64,000 bases of DNA from Coleophoma eucalyptorum (GCA_026120035.1 JALRME010000029.1:248001-312000), one strand, 5' to 3'; positions 23,262 to 35,710 are shown, numbered from the stretch's first letter. A program made the numbers and translations. The notes: generated by a model from the sequence alone, not told the origin.

Positions 23262-23718
23262 TCAACAGCTCGTCCGCTTCAAGATCGCATAGAACTCCTG
23301 CAACTTGTCCATCCATTTATCACGAAGGTCAAATTGGAAGTGCAGTACCAAGAGTTCTGGGCTCTCCTTTCCTAGCCCAATCATAAAGCTCTGGCCCGCC
23401 CTGGATTTCTACCACAATGCCACTGTCGAAGAGAACTTTGAATCTATGCCGCCGTGAGCCTGTGGCTTGTACAATATTCACCCACCCTCCGATCATCGGT
23501 GTTAAACATGCCTAGGATTTAACGGTCTTTCCCGGGCACTGGGATGGAGCCAACATATTGAACAGGCGTTCATGTGTTTTGGCATTCCGGTTGCCATCCA
23601 GCATGACCGTGAGCTCTTCACCTTACCACTCAGTATGACGTTGAAGCTGCACCAAAATATGCACCTGATGCATGTTTTGTCATTCTTGCATGGACACAGT
23701 ACGCACACGAGCACTCAT
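23262..23718 (-). pseudogene. Decayed gene relic with stops and frameshifts
   Basis: On the minus strand a coding-like region starts at an ATG (23718) and ends at a TGA (23262-23264). Two in-frame stops appear early (TGA after MSARVRTVSMQE and TAA about 18 codons later), followed by the well-formed stretch EELTVMLDGNRNAKTHERLF. Then the coding frame changes: ILGMFNTDDRRV, GWVNIVQATGSRRHRFKVLF and SPELLVLHFQFDLRDKWMDK lie in different frames. All carry strong protein-like composition, so this looks like one gene broken by at least two frameshifts and several nonsense changes. The stop changes are of the C-to-T type expected from repeat-induced point mutation, but the number is too small to prove it. 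I do not recognise the family. Confidence 0.55.
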
Positions 23719-24271
23719 TCTCGTCCAGTTCCAATGTAGTAGAGGGCAGACTTTTATGTTGCTGACATATGCGGTGAACTGTCTTTCCACACATAAACTG
23801 TAATGAGCGGCCGCACCACCATAGGCTGACATCAAGTCATCACTGCGTTGCTGTGCTTACGTCCGCACAACTCTGGCCAAAAGGGGATAATCTTTGCATT
23901 AAGCAGGTCAAAGTTTCGTCAACTTGTTCCATACCTGCTCATGCTAGGCGCAGGCATTTATCGTGCTGACAGACAAGGATTATTTGCAACTCACTGCGTT
24001 CTACCGGCGTCTTTGATTCTAGAATACTACAATTGCTGCTGACTTTTTGACGCTGACCCTGGTTCCGTTCCCAAAAAGGAATACAGAACCCTCACCTCGC
24101 TGTCCTAGCGAACGGATCATGCTCTTCTCCAGCTTTTGTCTTCGCGCCCTTCCGTATCGGATCTAACTAATGTAAGGACTTCTAACTCCGTCGTAATAAG
24201 TCTGCGTCAGCAGAGTATTTATAAAACTGGTTTGGTTCATTTGGCAACTCAGAAATCCTTAAGTGTATGAA
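23719..24271. other. Intergenic upstream of the Zn2Cys6 regulator
   Basis: About 550 bp containing the likely promoter of the transcription-factor gene that starts at 24272. No gene recognised. Confidence 0.45.
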
Positions 24272-26532
24272 ATGAAGGCAAAAAAGTTGTCGATTAGTAG
24301 CCACGATATTAGAGCCCCATCATTTGCCACTGATATCGGATACGTTGCCATGGATTCTGAACAGGGGTCAAGTCAGGACATGCGAGATTCAAGCTCATAT
24401 CTACCGGAATCAGGTAGTAGAGGGAGTATTAGAGTCTCTCTAGCTTGTCTACCGGTATGTAATATATGAGACCATGTCAGCAGTTGACTGATAGATCTTA
24501 GTGCCGAAGTCGCCATGTGAAATGCGGTGCAGAGACTCCGTAAGTCTAACATACCTTACCTATCAGGAAAAGTGCTCTGACAAAGTTAGCTCTTGTGTAC
24601 GATGTATAGACGATGGCAAAGCTTGTGTCTACGCGAAGTCTCGCAGAGGGCTAAGGGACAAAAGTGGTTCAAGTAAACGACTAGCTGTTAAGGATGCGTC
24701 CAATGACGACCAAAATGTAGATAATGCCCCAGCAATGGACTATGAGCAAAATGTTAGTAAAATGGCTGGGAGCTCTTACAGGTCATATTCAGGACCGATA
24801 TCAGAGAGCTCTATGAGCCCTAGTAGTGTCTCTTCGAAGCAGAGCAGTCGGCCAGCTACGACAGAAAGGCTTTTGGAACTATACTACTTGTATGGCATAT
24901 TTTCTTGCATGCGAGTACTCCACTAATATCAATAGATGTTTCCACAACGCTCACCCAGTCCTGCTGCCGCAAAACTACTTTTTCACCAGGTTAGCGTCCG
25001 ACCCAATATCCCTTCAACACTTGTTACCAGTCATGTGGTATGTGGGATCGCTGCACTCTGAGCATGGACGCTCAGCAGTCCTTAGAGAGCGCATGCTGCA
25101 GCAAGTAGACTTGCAAGATCTTCCCCCAAATGGCTTCACAGTACAAGCTTTCCTGATCACTGCCCTTGTATTACAATCCGAGGATGAAATGGATCATGCA
25201 CGCAGTTTGCTGGACAGAGCCATTTATCTTGCACTTCAGATAGGGTTGCATTCAAATGCATATTCAAGCATAGAGACTGATGCAGTCTTGGCTGAGTGCT
25301 GGAGAAGAACCTATTGGGGTTGTTACGTTGCCGACTGTTCCTTTGCAACCTTCCTTCGTGCACCTACATTCATGTATGTGATTTTCTATTTCCAAGGGGC
25401 CGTCGACTAAGTGTTCTTAGGCTTTGGTCCATTCAAACTGATGTTGAGCTTCCATGTGAAGAGTTCGAATATGAACGTGTGCGTATTGACCCCCTTGAGA
25501 TCGAAATAGTAATTGACCTATGCACAGGAAATGATACCGCAATCGAGGACATTGACAGAATATGACATGAGAGATTTCGACGAAGAGACAATCATCTATT
25601 CTTCCTTTGCATATTTGATAGACTTGGTGCGCATATCTGGTTCCATACTCTACATGGATGGTATGTCTGGTACAGATCTAGAGCTCGCGGTAGAAAATGC
25701 AGATGCGATGCTGGTAAATTGGCAATTCCATATGCCGAAAGAGAAGCGAGGGATCATCGATGTCAATGAGGATGTCGATGAGGTACTCTTCAGCGCTTAC
25801 TCCTTATTCCAATTGTAAGATATGTCCCTATTGATCATAGCATAATCCTAACGTGAGTGAAGCCTCCAGATATATCTTCATCGACCACTCTCTCGTCTGT
25901 ACCTTTCTCCCTCGGAGGTAAGTGTTGATCTAAATCTGATCTTATCAACTTGGGTGATTGAAGTTTTCTAGAACCCGGTCCACAAAGCTCCTGTGGTGCC
26001 GAAACAAGAGAGCAGCACAGAAGCACGCACGCTGTGGCAACATACCCGTAAAACACTCAACGCCGTGAATGCGCTATTGAGTCTTTACAAACTTCCAGCA
26101 AACCTGTCGCATCACTCGCCCATGTTAGCAGATGCGATTCGCCTTGCTATTCTGGCTCAGCTCTCTGCTTGCGTATATCTCGAACGAGATGACGAGATAA
26201 GGACTGGGAGAGAACGTATTCGTCTTGCTCTGGGGTGTCTGAAGGGTTTAGGCGAGATGTGGACTTTAAGCGCAAGACTAGAGAGGGAGATGAAGAGCAT
26301 TTCCAGAAATGTCTTTGGCCTCAGCAGGAATTCTCGTATGGACAACTTGCTTTCCAAAACAGCTAGTCCTTCTTTCGATGTCGCCTTAATCAAACAGAAT
26401 CCTGGCCAAAGGCAAGATATGGCTCCTGTGATAGAGCAGAATTTTGGTGTATATGATGAGTACGCAGATATGGACTATTTGATTACCATGAGCGGCATGG
26501 GTCATCAATCGATGAATCAGGGCCCCCTTTGA
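24272..26532 (+). CDS. Zn2Cys6 (Gal4-type) transcription factor
   Basis: Eight exons: 24272-24454, 24502-24539, 24590-24889, 24936-25373, 25421-25478, 25528-25814, 25863-25917, 25972-26532, giving 639 aa. The binuclear zinc cluster is split over three exons and complete: Cys59, 62, 69, 76, 79 and 86 (C-x2-C-x6-C-x6-C-x2-C-x6-C). This spacing decided the acceptor at 24588-24589. A Ser-rich linker leads to the fungal-specific regulatory domain (RLLELYYL, FHNAHPVLLP, LQSEDEMDHARSLLDRAIYL, ECWRRTYWGCYVAD). The acceptor at 25861-25862 restores the conserved IYLHRPLSRLYLS stretch, whereas the next AG would shift the frame. The targets are unknown; the downstream MDR gene is convergent and is a candidate only by position. 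Confidence 0.87.
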
Positions 26533-27185
26533 AAAGTTTACTCAGTTGAGAAGTCTTCAGGATATAGTGGCAAAAGCTCTTATATGGATACCAGTCCCGA
26601 ATTTTCGCTTCCAGCTGGTATTGGGCTGGAAATTCTGTATATTATCAAGATTGTTGTAGGATCTCAGAAAGTGATCTAATGATTTATGTAACGTGCGGCT
26701 GCTTTTTACAAGATTATGTGTTTGACTTAGAAGGGCAATGAGAGATATATGTACTACGTTATCATACCCGCATGCCCGTCCTCTTTCTAAGCTCGCCGAC
26801 TAAAGTGGAACGATTCAGGCGTTACCCGAGAATGGCAAAAATTAAAAATATCACAGAAAGAAGGAACAGGTCCGTGGTTAAAGTTAGCTTTACTGGAACA
26901 GCTATACTATCGTCCTCGCCAATTGAACCCCATTTGTTGCTACATACCCAGACAATCATCAAGAATAGAGGAATACTGCTTCTGGCTTACACTTTCTTCT
27001 CTTCATAAATTTGTATCGAGATCTCCTAAAAAAATTCAAGCCTGTTCTCTTGATGGATCGCGACGATGAAATAAGTAGATATACCCGAGCTCCCCTGATC
27101 TGACCGGGAATATATGCCTCAGCCCATGAATATGGGAATGCACCCCTCTCCCAGCATATTACACCCACCAATGCCTGAAGAAGGC
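26533..27185. other. Intergenic, convergent 3' ends
   Basis: About 650 bp between the stop of the Zn2Cys6 gene and the stop of the MDR gene. Nothing gene-like recognised. Confidence 0.5.
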
Positions 27186-28382
27186 TTAGGATATTGTGAG
27201 AACGATCTTACCCCTCACCCTTTTACTTTCCATATACTCAGCCGCTTTGCGCCATCCACCCTCAAAAGTATCCTTGATGACATCCTGTATCTCGATCTTG
27301 AGCTCGCCTCGCTCTACTAGCCCAATGATCTGCTGCAAGTAGCTAGCTTTTGCATAAAACGATACACATGCATAGCGTGGGCCCCAGATGTAGCCCTTGA
27401 TATAGCGCAAGACCATTGCCGGATTCGTCAGGTATGTTATTGGCCCCCCAAGTGTTTTCACCGAAGTCTTGTCACCCACAATTGTCACATATGCGCCATT
27501 TTTGTGAAGCAGCTCGTGCTGTTTTTCATTTAGCCTCTTAACTTGAAATAAGGGCCTATACATACGTATGAGCCTAAGAGTTCTGTTCCGCCTACGCAAT
27601 CTACCAAGAGATCAAAGTCGCGTGTTTCGTTACGGTTTTGTTGTAGAGTGTCGAGAACAGAAACCGCATTGTAATCAATCACTTCATCTGCTCCGAGATT
27701 CTTGACATATTTGGCGTTTTTACCGGAGCAAATTGCTGTGACATGGCAGTCATATACTACTTTGGCAACTTCTTCAGGTTAGACTTGACTCGGTTTGAGA
27801 AGTAAGATGGCTTACGTTGTACTAGCCATGAACCTGTGCCACCAGAAGCACCGCGAATAATAACCCGCCTCTGATTAGTTGACGGTTGAGGTAACCAATC
27901 GAGACAAGTGAAGGCTGTGAGAGCAACTAGTGGAATTGATGCCGCAGCCTCGTGTGTTAAACACGAAGGTTTCTTGGCAACCGGTTCTGAATTTGGATTT
28001 AATGAAAGATACTGGCTAAAAGTTCCATCCCCAAGCTTGTTAAAAACGTGTTAGCTAGTGAAGGAATGTTTTGATGAACTTTGCTCACTGCCTGAAAGTA
28101 AAGACCGAATATATCATCACCCTCGGCCCAACCCCTCACGCTATTCCCTACTTCCACCACAGTCCCGCTGAAATCTCGCCCCATTCCTTTTCCTCCAGGA
28201 ACTTTGACTAAACCAACAACTTGGGATCTCCATAATTGTATGTCAACTGGGTTGATTGATGCTGCATGTACCTTGATGAGAACCTCGGTATCGGCTAGAG
28301 GCTGGGTTTCTTGCTCTACCACGTCCAAATCGCTGCCGGGTTCTCTATAGGTGAGCTTTTGGTAGATTGTAGGGCGAGCCAT
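27186..28382 (-). CDS. Zinc-independent MDR oxidoreductase (quinone reductase-like)
   Basis: Four exons on the complement: 28382-28089, 28035-27816, 27771-27566, 27518-27186, giving 350 aa. It belongs to the medium-chain dehydrogenase/reductase superfamily, reticulon-4-interacting-protein/quinone reductase branch: NADPH-dependent reduction of quinones or enones. Visible stretches are INPVDIQLW and GKGMGRDFSGTVVEVGNSV (catalytic domain), RGASGGTGSWLVQVAK (nucleotide-binding glycine-rich turn) and DFDLLVDCVGGTELLGSY. The structural and catalytic zinc cysteines of alcohol dehydrogenases are absent. The third intron (27565-27519) is 47 nt, and removing it restores the conserved LLHKNGAYVTIVGD. 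The start is the ATG at 28382. It is divergent from the karyopherin gene, with about 300 bp between the starts. Confidence 0.9.
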
Positions 28383-28684
28383 GGTAAAAGAGATTTGAAT
28401 ACAAGAGAGAAAGAGCGCTCGACAGATGTTCAATTGATGCTTTTAAGATAAATATTTAATTACGATGTTATGTTTCTTGAAGATGACGATGAACTCCCTC
28501 CTCTCTTGGCAACGAATACGACCTTGCACCGCCACTCAATGCTTGCTCGTCCGACGCCACTTCTGCGGCCGCTTGAGTACCCCTCGGTCAGCACAGCCAC
28601 TTATAGATTTCTCTGACAGCCTGCATCGTAGCAGCGACCATCACGAAACAAGTTCCCGCTTGACAGGCAGGCCATTTACGTGCC
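28383..28684. promoter_or_regulatory. Short bidirectional promoter region
   Basis: Only 302 bp separate the divergent starts of the MDR oxidoreductase and the karyopherin gene, so the two promoters must overlap or abut. Confidence 0.5.
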
Positions 28685-31600
28685 ATGGCCTTCGCGATTG
28701 AAGTTCCTGGTGAAGCCAACCCTCTTACTCCCCAGCAGGTTTATCTTGCTCTCCAATCTGCTGGGTCCTCTCAGCAGCTCGCAATCCAGACCGGTACCCA
28801 ACAGCTGCAAACATGGGAGACACAGAAAGGCTATTACACTTTACTGCAGGCGAGATTTTCTTCCCATAAATCATATAAAAGAGCATAGCCACTGACTGTT
28901 TGATTTCAGGCAGTATATCTTGACAAGTCCCTGCCCTCCGAAATACGATATCTCGCAGTAATACAACTGAAGAATGGCATCGATAAGTACTGGCGCAAGA
29001 CTGCACCAAACGCAGTAGACCCAGAGGAGAAAGCACAAATCCGATCTCGACTACTAGAAGGTGGTCTTGGAGAGGCAGAGACAAATCTGGCTCTACAAAA
29101 TGCCCTTGTGGTGTCAAAAGTCGTGCGAATTGACTACCCTCTGGACTGGCCAAACGTGCTCACCGATCTGATCAAGCTATTGCGAGACGCAAACAATTCG
29201 AATCAGCTACATCTACGAAGAGGTCTACTGATTATGCTTCAGGTAGTCAAAGAATTGGCTACAGCCAGACTACGAAAGTCCCAAACAAGTCTACAGTCGG
29301 TCACGCCAGAAATTGTCTTCTTACTTACCACCATATATACACAAAGGACAACACAATGGCTAGCTTTCCTGAATGGTGCAGGGGAAGATGAAGGCGGTGC
29401 AATCGATGCTATGGAGAGTAGTTTATCTGCTCTCAAGATTCTCCGTCGTCTACTTATCGTTGGGTATGAATACCCTAACCACGACAAAGATGTTCAAGGT
29501 CTCTGGGAGCTCTCCCAGCAACATTTCGGGCAGTTCTTGGGAATGGTCACTGCCGAACCACCAGTTCTTGCCGTGGACTCTCCAGCTCGAACTTCACTAG
29601 AAAAGCATCTCGTTCAGTTCACTAAACTTCATGTTCAAATGGCCAATACACACCCCGCTGCGTTTGCTCTTTTGCCAAATTCTCTCGATCTTGTTCGGGC
29701 ATATTGGGGTCTTATTTCAAAGTTTGGCGAGTTGTATGGATCTGCAACACAAGACTTCAGCGCCAAGCCAGTAAGCACCGATGAAAGCACAAAGAGCGAG
29801 CGACCTGTGATGGAAAAGCTTTGCCTGAAAGGACTGACTCTGCTACGAGCATGTATGAAAATGGCTTTCAGCCCCGCGCACTCATTTAAGTACCGCACAC
29901 CTGAGGTAAAGGAGGAACAGAAACAAGCTGTAGAGTTTCTCAAGACTCAACTACTCACAAATGAACTAGTTGCCGAGATTGCCAATGTCATTGTGACTAA
30001 GTTCTTCGTTTTCCGCCAAGTTGATCTTGAAGCTTGGGAAGAAGATGAAGACGAATGGGAGATAAGGGAGGAGGGCGGAGGTGACACTTGGGAATTTGAG
30101 GTCAGGCCCTGCTCAGAGAAGCTATTCATGGACCTTGTTATCAACTTCAAGCATTTGCTTGTCCAACCGTTACTAGGCTTTTTCAACTCTGTTGCTGGTG
30201 CTTCAGCCGGCAATGTAGTGACAAAGGACGCTGTCTATACTGCCATGGGACTTTCTGCATCGGTCGTCTTCCAAGAATTTGATTTTGACGGTTTTTTGAC
30301 GAACACTCTCGTCAATGACGTACAACAGAGCGGGCCAGGCTACAAAGTCCTGAGAAGACGGATTGCAATTCTGATTGGGCAATGGATCACAATCAAGGTT
30401 TCGCAAGTCAACAGGCCTTTGGTTTATCAAATCTTCCAGCATCTCCTGAAGTCTGAAGATGAGACCAATGATCATGTTGTACGAGTGACAGCGGCGCGAC
30501 AGTTCAAAGCCGTGGTGGATGACTTCGCCTTCAATGCTGAACAATTCTTGCCATACTCTGCGGATATACTGGGGCGCACTATGGCCTTAATACAGGAGGT
30601 TGAAAACACTGAGACAAAAATGGCTATCCTCGACACGATTAGAATGATTGCTGTAAGGCTAGAGCATCACGTATCTCCCTTCGCAGATCAGATTGTATCG
30701 ATCTTGCCAGGTCTTTGGGAAGCTTCTGGTGAAGAGCATCTTCTCAAACAGGCAATACTAACGCTCATGGCGACTTTAGTTTCATCTATGAAAGAACAGG
30801 CTCAACGATATCATCCAATGATTTTGCCCCTAATTCAGAGAGCCGTTGAACCTGGTTCGGAAATGCAGGTTTATCTTCTCGAAGAAGCTCTTGATTTGTG
30901 GACAACTGTTCTAGCGCAGTCGCCTCAACCTGCATCTGCAGATGTTATAGCCCTCGCTGAACACATCTTTCCACTTCTTGAGATTGGTTCAGATAATCTT
31001 CGCGTTGTTCTTGGTATTGTGGAGTCCTACATCATACTTGCGCCGGAATCAATGCTTGGTGATGCAGTCCGACTAAGAACCCTATCATACATGGCCAATC
31101 TCCTGGGAGTTACAAAACGGGAGTTAGCTGGTTTGGTAACAACCATTGTGGAGAATATGATCCGATTTGCGCAAGAATTAGGTGGTAGCGATGGCGTGAC
31201 CCTCATTGTGAAGGATCTACACGAATGTGGCTACACCGAAAAGATCTTTGAGGGCTTGAAGGATGCGTGGGAAGCTCATCAGACCTCTGGCCCCAATCGG
31301 AAGTATCCCAAGCTCGATGATGTCGTTGAGACAGATTACTTCACCATTCTCGCCCGCATAGCACTTGCTGATCCCACAGTTTTCACTCAAACCATCTCCT
31401 CCATTGGCAATGTGGAAGAAGTCTGGAATTGGCTCAGCATGGAATGGTTCCGCCATTTTGACAGCATGGCTAATATAGAGAGGCAAAAGCTTTCATGTTT
31501 AGCCCTGACTCGACTATTGGAATTGCCTCCCCCAATGACATCCCTTGTTCTTGCGAAGTTGCAAGACTATTTCGCTATGTGGACCAGCGTAGTTGGTGAG

Positions 31601-31876
31601 ATGATGGCAGGACGCGATGATGGCGGTGACAATCTCATCTGGCTATCGAACGAAGGCAATGAGTACGAAGCACCGGAGGATATTCGCAAGAGAATCTTCG
31701 CAGCCAATGATCCGGTCCATCTCGTTCATTCGTTTGAGTTTGTCAAGGCTCGTCTCCAACAGCTTGTTGGTGCATGTGGCGGAGAACAGGATTTTCAACA
31801 GAACTGGGCAAGCAATGTTGATGTGGATGTCATCAAGGGATTTCAGGAATTGGGTGTACCAAGAGAGATGGCTTAA
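28685..31876 (+). CDS. Importin-beta-family karyopherin, Kap120/importin-11-like
   Basis: Two exons: 28685-28849 and 28910-31876, giving 1043 aa. Nuclear transport receptors of this group bind RanGTP through an N-terminal HEAT-repeat region and carry cargo through the pore; yeast Kap120 also acts in 60S ribosome export. The importin-beta N-terminal domain reads VYLDKSLPSEIRYLAVIQLK, then NGIDKYWRKTAP. The rest is helical-repeat sequence with an acidic insert (WEEDEDEWEIREEGGGD, around residue 380), as in this subfamily. The first intron has no GT donor in a usable position; the join needs a GC-AG intron (CAG|GCGAGA), which keeps the frame and the family sequence (YYTLLQ|AVYLDKS). The length fits the family. 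Confidence 0.92.
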
Positions 31877-32501
31877 GGAATATGCAGTGTGCGTGCCGAT
31901 ATCATTACGATCAATCAAGAGATACCCAAGCCTGCAAATTCCTCGGCTGCAGTAGTGGTGAGAATGGCCATCTTGCAGTTTAGTGACTATTCTCGAATAC
32001 ATAAGTTAATGCGAACGATTTTAAACACTTGGCGCACACTTATTGGCCTTCCATACGCATATACTGAAATGTCAGATGATAGTACCACGACATCCGTCAG
32101 CGTTACAACCTGCTTAACCGGTATAGCTACCTATTGAATAGTTCTTCGCAATTTTGGCCTGGGATGCTTCGAGTCGGTCCCCGGATGCGAAGAGCGAGTG
32201 CGTTAAGCGAGCTCGGATTGTTGAGTTTCGTGGCGATAGCGATTAGATAACAAGACCCCGAGTCGTCATTATGCAGCTTGCTCCGCTATGGAAGGGCACT
32301 ACTGAGGTACTACAAATAGCCCCAAATATTGGAGGACCCATAGAAACTTTCCTTTTCACTCCTCTGATCCTCTCTGTTGTGTATCTTGGAGATCCGTAGC
32401 CCTTCCTCTTCATACGGAACTCATTTCCCTCGCCTTTCCTTGCTAGATTCCTGACCCCATCCCTCCTTGTGGTCGGTCCTTCTTGATTGACGTCAAACGC
32501 C
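31877..32501. other. Intergenic upstream of GH31
   Basis: About 625 bp holding the 3' end of the karyopherin gene and the promoter of the GH31 gene. The pyrimidine-rich stretch at about 32340-32480 resembles a fungal 5' leader. No gene seen. Confidence 0.5.
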
Positions 32502-34919
32502 ATGAAGGACTTCGTCTTCCCTAGCAAGCCCAAAGCACATCCAGATGCCATCATCAGCGGACCTCAGTATCGCTTCACGATCCTTACAGATAGACTCTTG
32601 CGGTACGAATGGGCAGAAGATGGCCAGTTCGTAGACCAAGCGTCCACCTTTGCCATCAATCGAGAATTCCCAGTCCCTGAATTCCACACCAAGGACACGG
32701 AAGATTCTCTTGAAATTGTAACGAAAGATTTCCACTTGAGCTATGATAAGAAGCGCTTTTCAACCAGTGGTCTTGTTGTAGGCTTCAATGCCAAGTTGAC
32801 TGATTGGGGCGCACCTTGGAGATATGGTAGTCAATTCTCCAATCTTGGCGCCACGGCTCGTACTTTGGACGAGGCCAATGGCCGCATTGACATGGGACAG
32901 GGCATTTTGTCTAGAGAAGGATATGCTGCAATTGATGATAGCAGTTCTATGCTATTTGATGGCAAAGGGTTTGTTGCTGGAAGGAATCCAGGCGATCGAG
33001 TTGATGGCTACCTTTTCACCTACGGACTAGATTACAAGGCTGCCATCAAAGCCCTGTATTCTTTGTCCGGCAAGCAACCAGTCCTGCCTCGATACTCCCT
33101 TGGAAATTGGTGGAGTAGGTATTATCGCTACAGTCAAGACGGTTACGTTGAGCTCATGGACAAATTCAAAGAGAGAGATATTCCCCTCTCCGTAGCTGTG
33201 GTCGATATGGATTGGCATATGGTTAAGGATAATCGTGTTCCCCATGCCGGATGGACGGGATATACATGGGATGATGACGTGTTTCCGGATCCTGAGAAGT
33301 TTGGACGAGATCTTCATGAGCGTCAGCTAAAGATCACACTAAATGACCATCCTCATGCCGGAATACATTATCACGAGGACTCATACGAAGAGATGGCTAA
33401 ATTTCTGGGACATGACACATCCAAGAAAACCCCAATCTTATTCGATCCGACTAGTCCCAAGTTCATGGAAGCCTACTTAAGTATTCTTCACCGGAATGTT
33501 GAAAAGGTCGCATGTGATTTTTGGTGGATTGACTGGCAGCAGGGTCCATATTCCAAGGTACCAGGGCTAGATCCTCTTTGGCTACTCAATCACTTCCATT
33601 TCCTTGATAATGCTCGGAACGGGCAAAAACCTCTCATATTTTCCCGTTACGCAGGCCCTGGCTCGCACCGGTATCCGGTCGGCTTCTCAGGAGACACAAT
33701 CATATCATGGGAATCATTGGAATTCCAACCTGAATTCACTGCAACAGCTTCCAATATAGGATATGGCTGGTGGAGCCATGATATTGGTGGCCACATGATG
33801 GGTAGTCGTGACGACGAGCTTGTAACTCGCTGGATTCAGTACGGCGTCTTCTCGCCACTGATGAGATTGCACTCATCGAATTCACCCTGGATGTCCAAGG
33901 AACCATGGATGTATAAGAAAGAACACGAGTTGGTTATGGAGAATTTTTTGAAGCTCAGACATCGCATGGTTCCTTATATCTACACAATGAATGTGACGGG
34001 CGCAGCGGACGACGAGCCACTTGTGCAGCCGATGTATTGGTCATTCCCGGAACAAAATATGGCTTACTCAGTACCAAATCAGTACTACTTCGGCTCAGAG
34101 CTGATTGTGGCTCCTGTGGTCAAACCAAGAGACACCCGAACAGGACTGGGTGTTGTTCAAGCATGGTTTCCACCTACTGGGCGGTATGTCGATATCTTCA
34201 CCGGAACAGTCTATGATGGCGATCGAACAATGAATCTTTACCGGCCGTTAGAGACGATACCAGTTCTTGCCCATGAAGGCTCCATCATTCCATTTGATGG
34301 CAGTGCTACTCCAGGAAATGGCTGTTTGAATCCAGAAAGCCTTGAGGTCCTCGTCGTGATTGGACACGACGGTGAGGCTCGGGTTGTAGAAGAGGCTATG
34401 GATGACACAAACGAGGGGCCAAGTGAAGAATTGAAAGATAGTCAGCGAACTTCAACTATTAAGTATGTGCAAGCTGAAGGAAAACTGACTGCTAAGGTTA
34501 CTGGTGGGAGCTGGAAGTTCCGGTTCCTTGCCTTGACGGAAATACCGAAGGACCTCAAGGTCATGGTTAACAGCAAGGATATTACCAAAGATGTGGCAGT
34601 TGTCATTGAGAATTATCCTCAGACACCTAGCATGGTTATTGACTGTGCTTCCAAGGCTGGGACTAATGACGAAATATCGATTACCCTTGGAGAAAATCCT
34701 CAACTGAGTATTCTAGACCACACCGCAAGAATGGAGAATATGCTATTGGAGTATCAGACCGTGATTGCCACCAAGGATAGGGTTTGGGGTGTCATTAATG
34801 ACAGGAAGAGTGCCATTAACGTTAAGATCGGCCAATTGATGGGGCTAGGATTGGACGAGGCATTGATAGGTCCTCTCACGGAATTGGTCCTGGCTGACGG
34901 TAGAGGGTTGACGTTATAA
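32502..34919 (+). CDS. Glycoside hydrolase family 31 (alpha-glucosidase/alpha-xylosidase type)
   Basis: Single exon, 805 aa, without a signal peptide, so probably intracellular. GH31 enzymes are retaining exo-acting alpha-glycosidases. The catalytic barrel shows the nucleophile Asp344 in WWIDWQQG and the likely acid/base Asp398 in FSGDTIISWESL. Substrate-binding stretches are RYSLGNWWSRY, VAVVDMDWHMV and WWSHDIGGHMMGSRDDEL. A beta-sandwich N-domain and two C-terminal beta-domains follow the usual plan. The WWIDWQQG form occurs in a fungal and bacterial subgroup distinct from the secreted alpha-glucosidases; whether it prefers xylosyl or glucosyl ends cannot be decided from sequence. The start is the ATG at 32502; a slightly longer open frame upstream uses no ATG. 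Confidence 0.93.
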   Translation: MKDFVFPSKPKAHPDAIISGPQYRFTILTDRLLRYEWAEDGQFVDQASTFAINREFPVPEFHTKDTEDSLEIVTKDFHLSYDKKRFSTSGLVVGFNAKLTDWGAPWRYGSQFSNLGATARTLDEANGRIDMGQGILSREGYAAIDDSSSMLFDGKGFVAGRNPGDRVDGYLFTYGLDYKAAIKALYSLSGKQPVLPRYSLGNWWSRYYRYSQDGYVELMDKFKERDIPLSVAVVDMDWHMVKDNRVPHAGWTGYTWDDDVFPDPEKFGRDLHERQLKITLNDHPHAGIHYHEDSYEEMAKFLGHDTSKKTPILFDPTSPKFMEAYLSILHRNVEKVACDFWWIDWQQGPYSKVPGLDPLWLLNHFHFLDNARNGQKPLIFSRYAGPGSHRYPVGFSGDTIISWESLEFQPEFTATASNIGYGWWSHDIGGHMMGSRDDELVTRWIQYGVFSPLMRLHSSNSPWMSKEPWMYKKEHELVMENFLKLRHRMVPYIYTMNVTGAADDEPLVQPMYWSFPEQNMAYSVPNQYYFGSELIVAPVVKPRDTRTGLGVVQAWFPPTGRYVDIFTGTVYDGDRTMNLYRPLETIPVLAHEGSIIPFDGSATPGNGCLNPESLEVLVVIGHDGEARVVEEAMDDTNEGPSEELKDSQRTSTIKYVQAEGKLTAKVTGGSWKFRFLALTEIPKDLKVMVNSKDITKDVAVVIENYPQTPSMVIDCASKAGTNDEISITLGENPQLSILDHTARMENMLLEYQTVIATKDRVWGVINDRKSAINVKIGQLMGLGLDEALIGPLTELVLADGRGLTL

Positions 34920-35710
34920 GAATGGAATGGCAACACCACGCACGGCTTAGAATTAGAGTCTAGAATTCACGTTCAGAAAGATCTTTCCGCAGGCTCCGTC
35001 CTAGATCTTGAAAGTCTAATGATGTCACACCGAGCCAGCACGAGGATACGAATCCTAACAGAGGGTGCAATTGTGCAGGGGGGCTGTAGGGCAGCTTCTT
35101 TTCAGGTGACTATTGTTCGTACTTAAGTGCTACGCCGCAATGCAGCCAATACGCTTACTCTGACGACGGCGGTATCGCTGTTCACTCATAGTATTGGCCC
35201 ATTTACTGCCACAACCCAACAACATTTCCACGCGCCCTTCAAACGAGTGGGCAGAACAGCTACCCTGGTGACCCTGAAGGCAGAACGGGGGGTGCAAGAA
35301 CGGTAAGCGAGCATGCCTGCCTCCCCTTTGGGCAAACTGCAGCGAGACGAGCCTAGACGACGACACTACCACATCAATCTTCAGCCTCTACAACCATGAA
35401 AATAGATAACAGGATTTGGGATATAAGAGCATACTGAGCAAAAATTGACTCTGGCCGCTGAGACACTTGGCCAATGGGATGAAGGTGAGATTTCCAAGAT
35501 GCTGCAGCTGCCTCTTTTGACATAAAAGGCTCGCTGGTCACATGTCGGTTTGCCCGCTTTTCTGCCTGTCTGCCTGCGCAAGTTCAACAGCCTTACATCA
35601 ACTGTTCTAATTTCTGGTCTATATAAACCGTGCTTCCTTTTCCCTTTTTTTTAGCAGATTTTTCTATTCTTTCAATTCAATCATACCCTGAAAACAACGC
35701 CAACTCGACA
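34920..35710. other. Intergenic, promoter of the AAA ATPase gene
   Basis: About 790 bp. A TATATAAA-like sequence lies near 35620 and a pyrimidine-rich leader at 35625-35680, just before the ATG at 35711. Open frames on the minus strand here have no recognisable features. Confidence 0.5.

Noticed and set aside
28725..29153. 142-codon antisense open frame over the karyopherin start
   Set aside because: Mirror frame of a well-supported gene.
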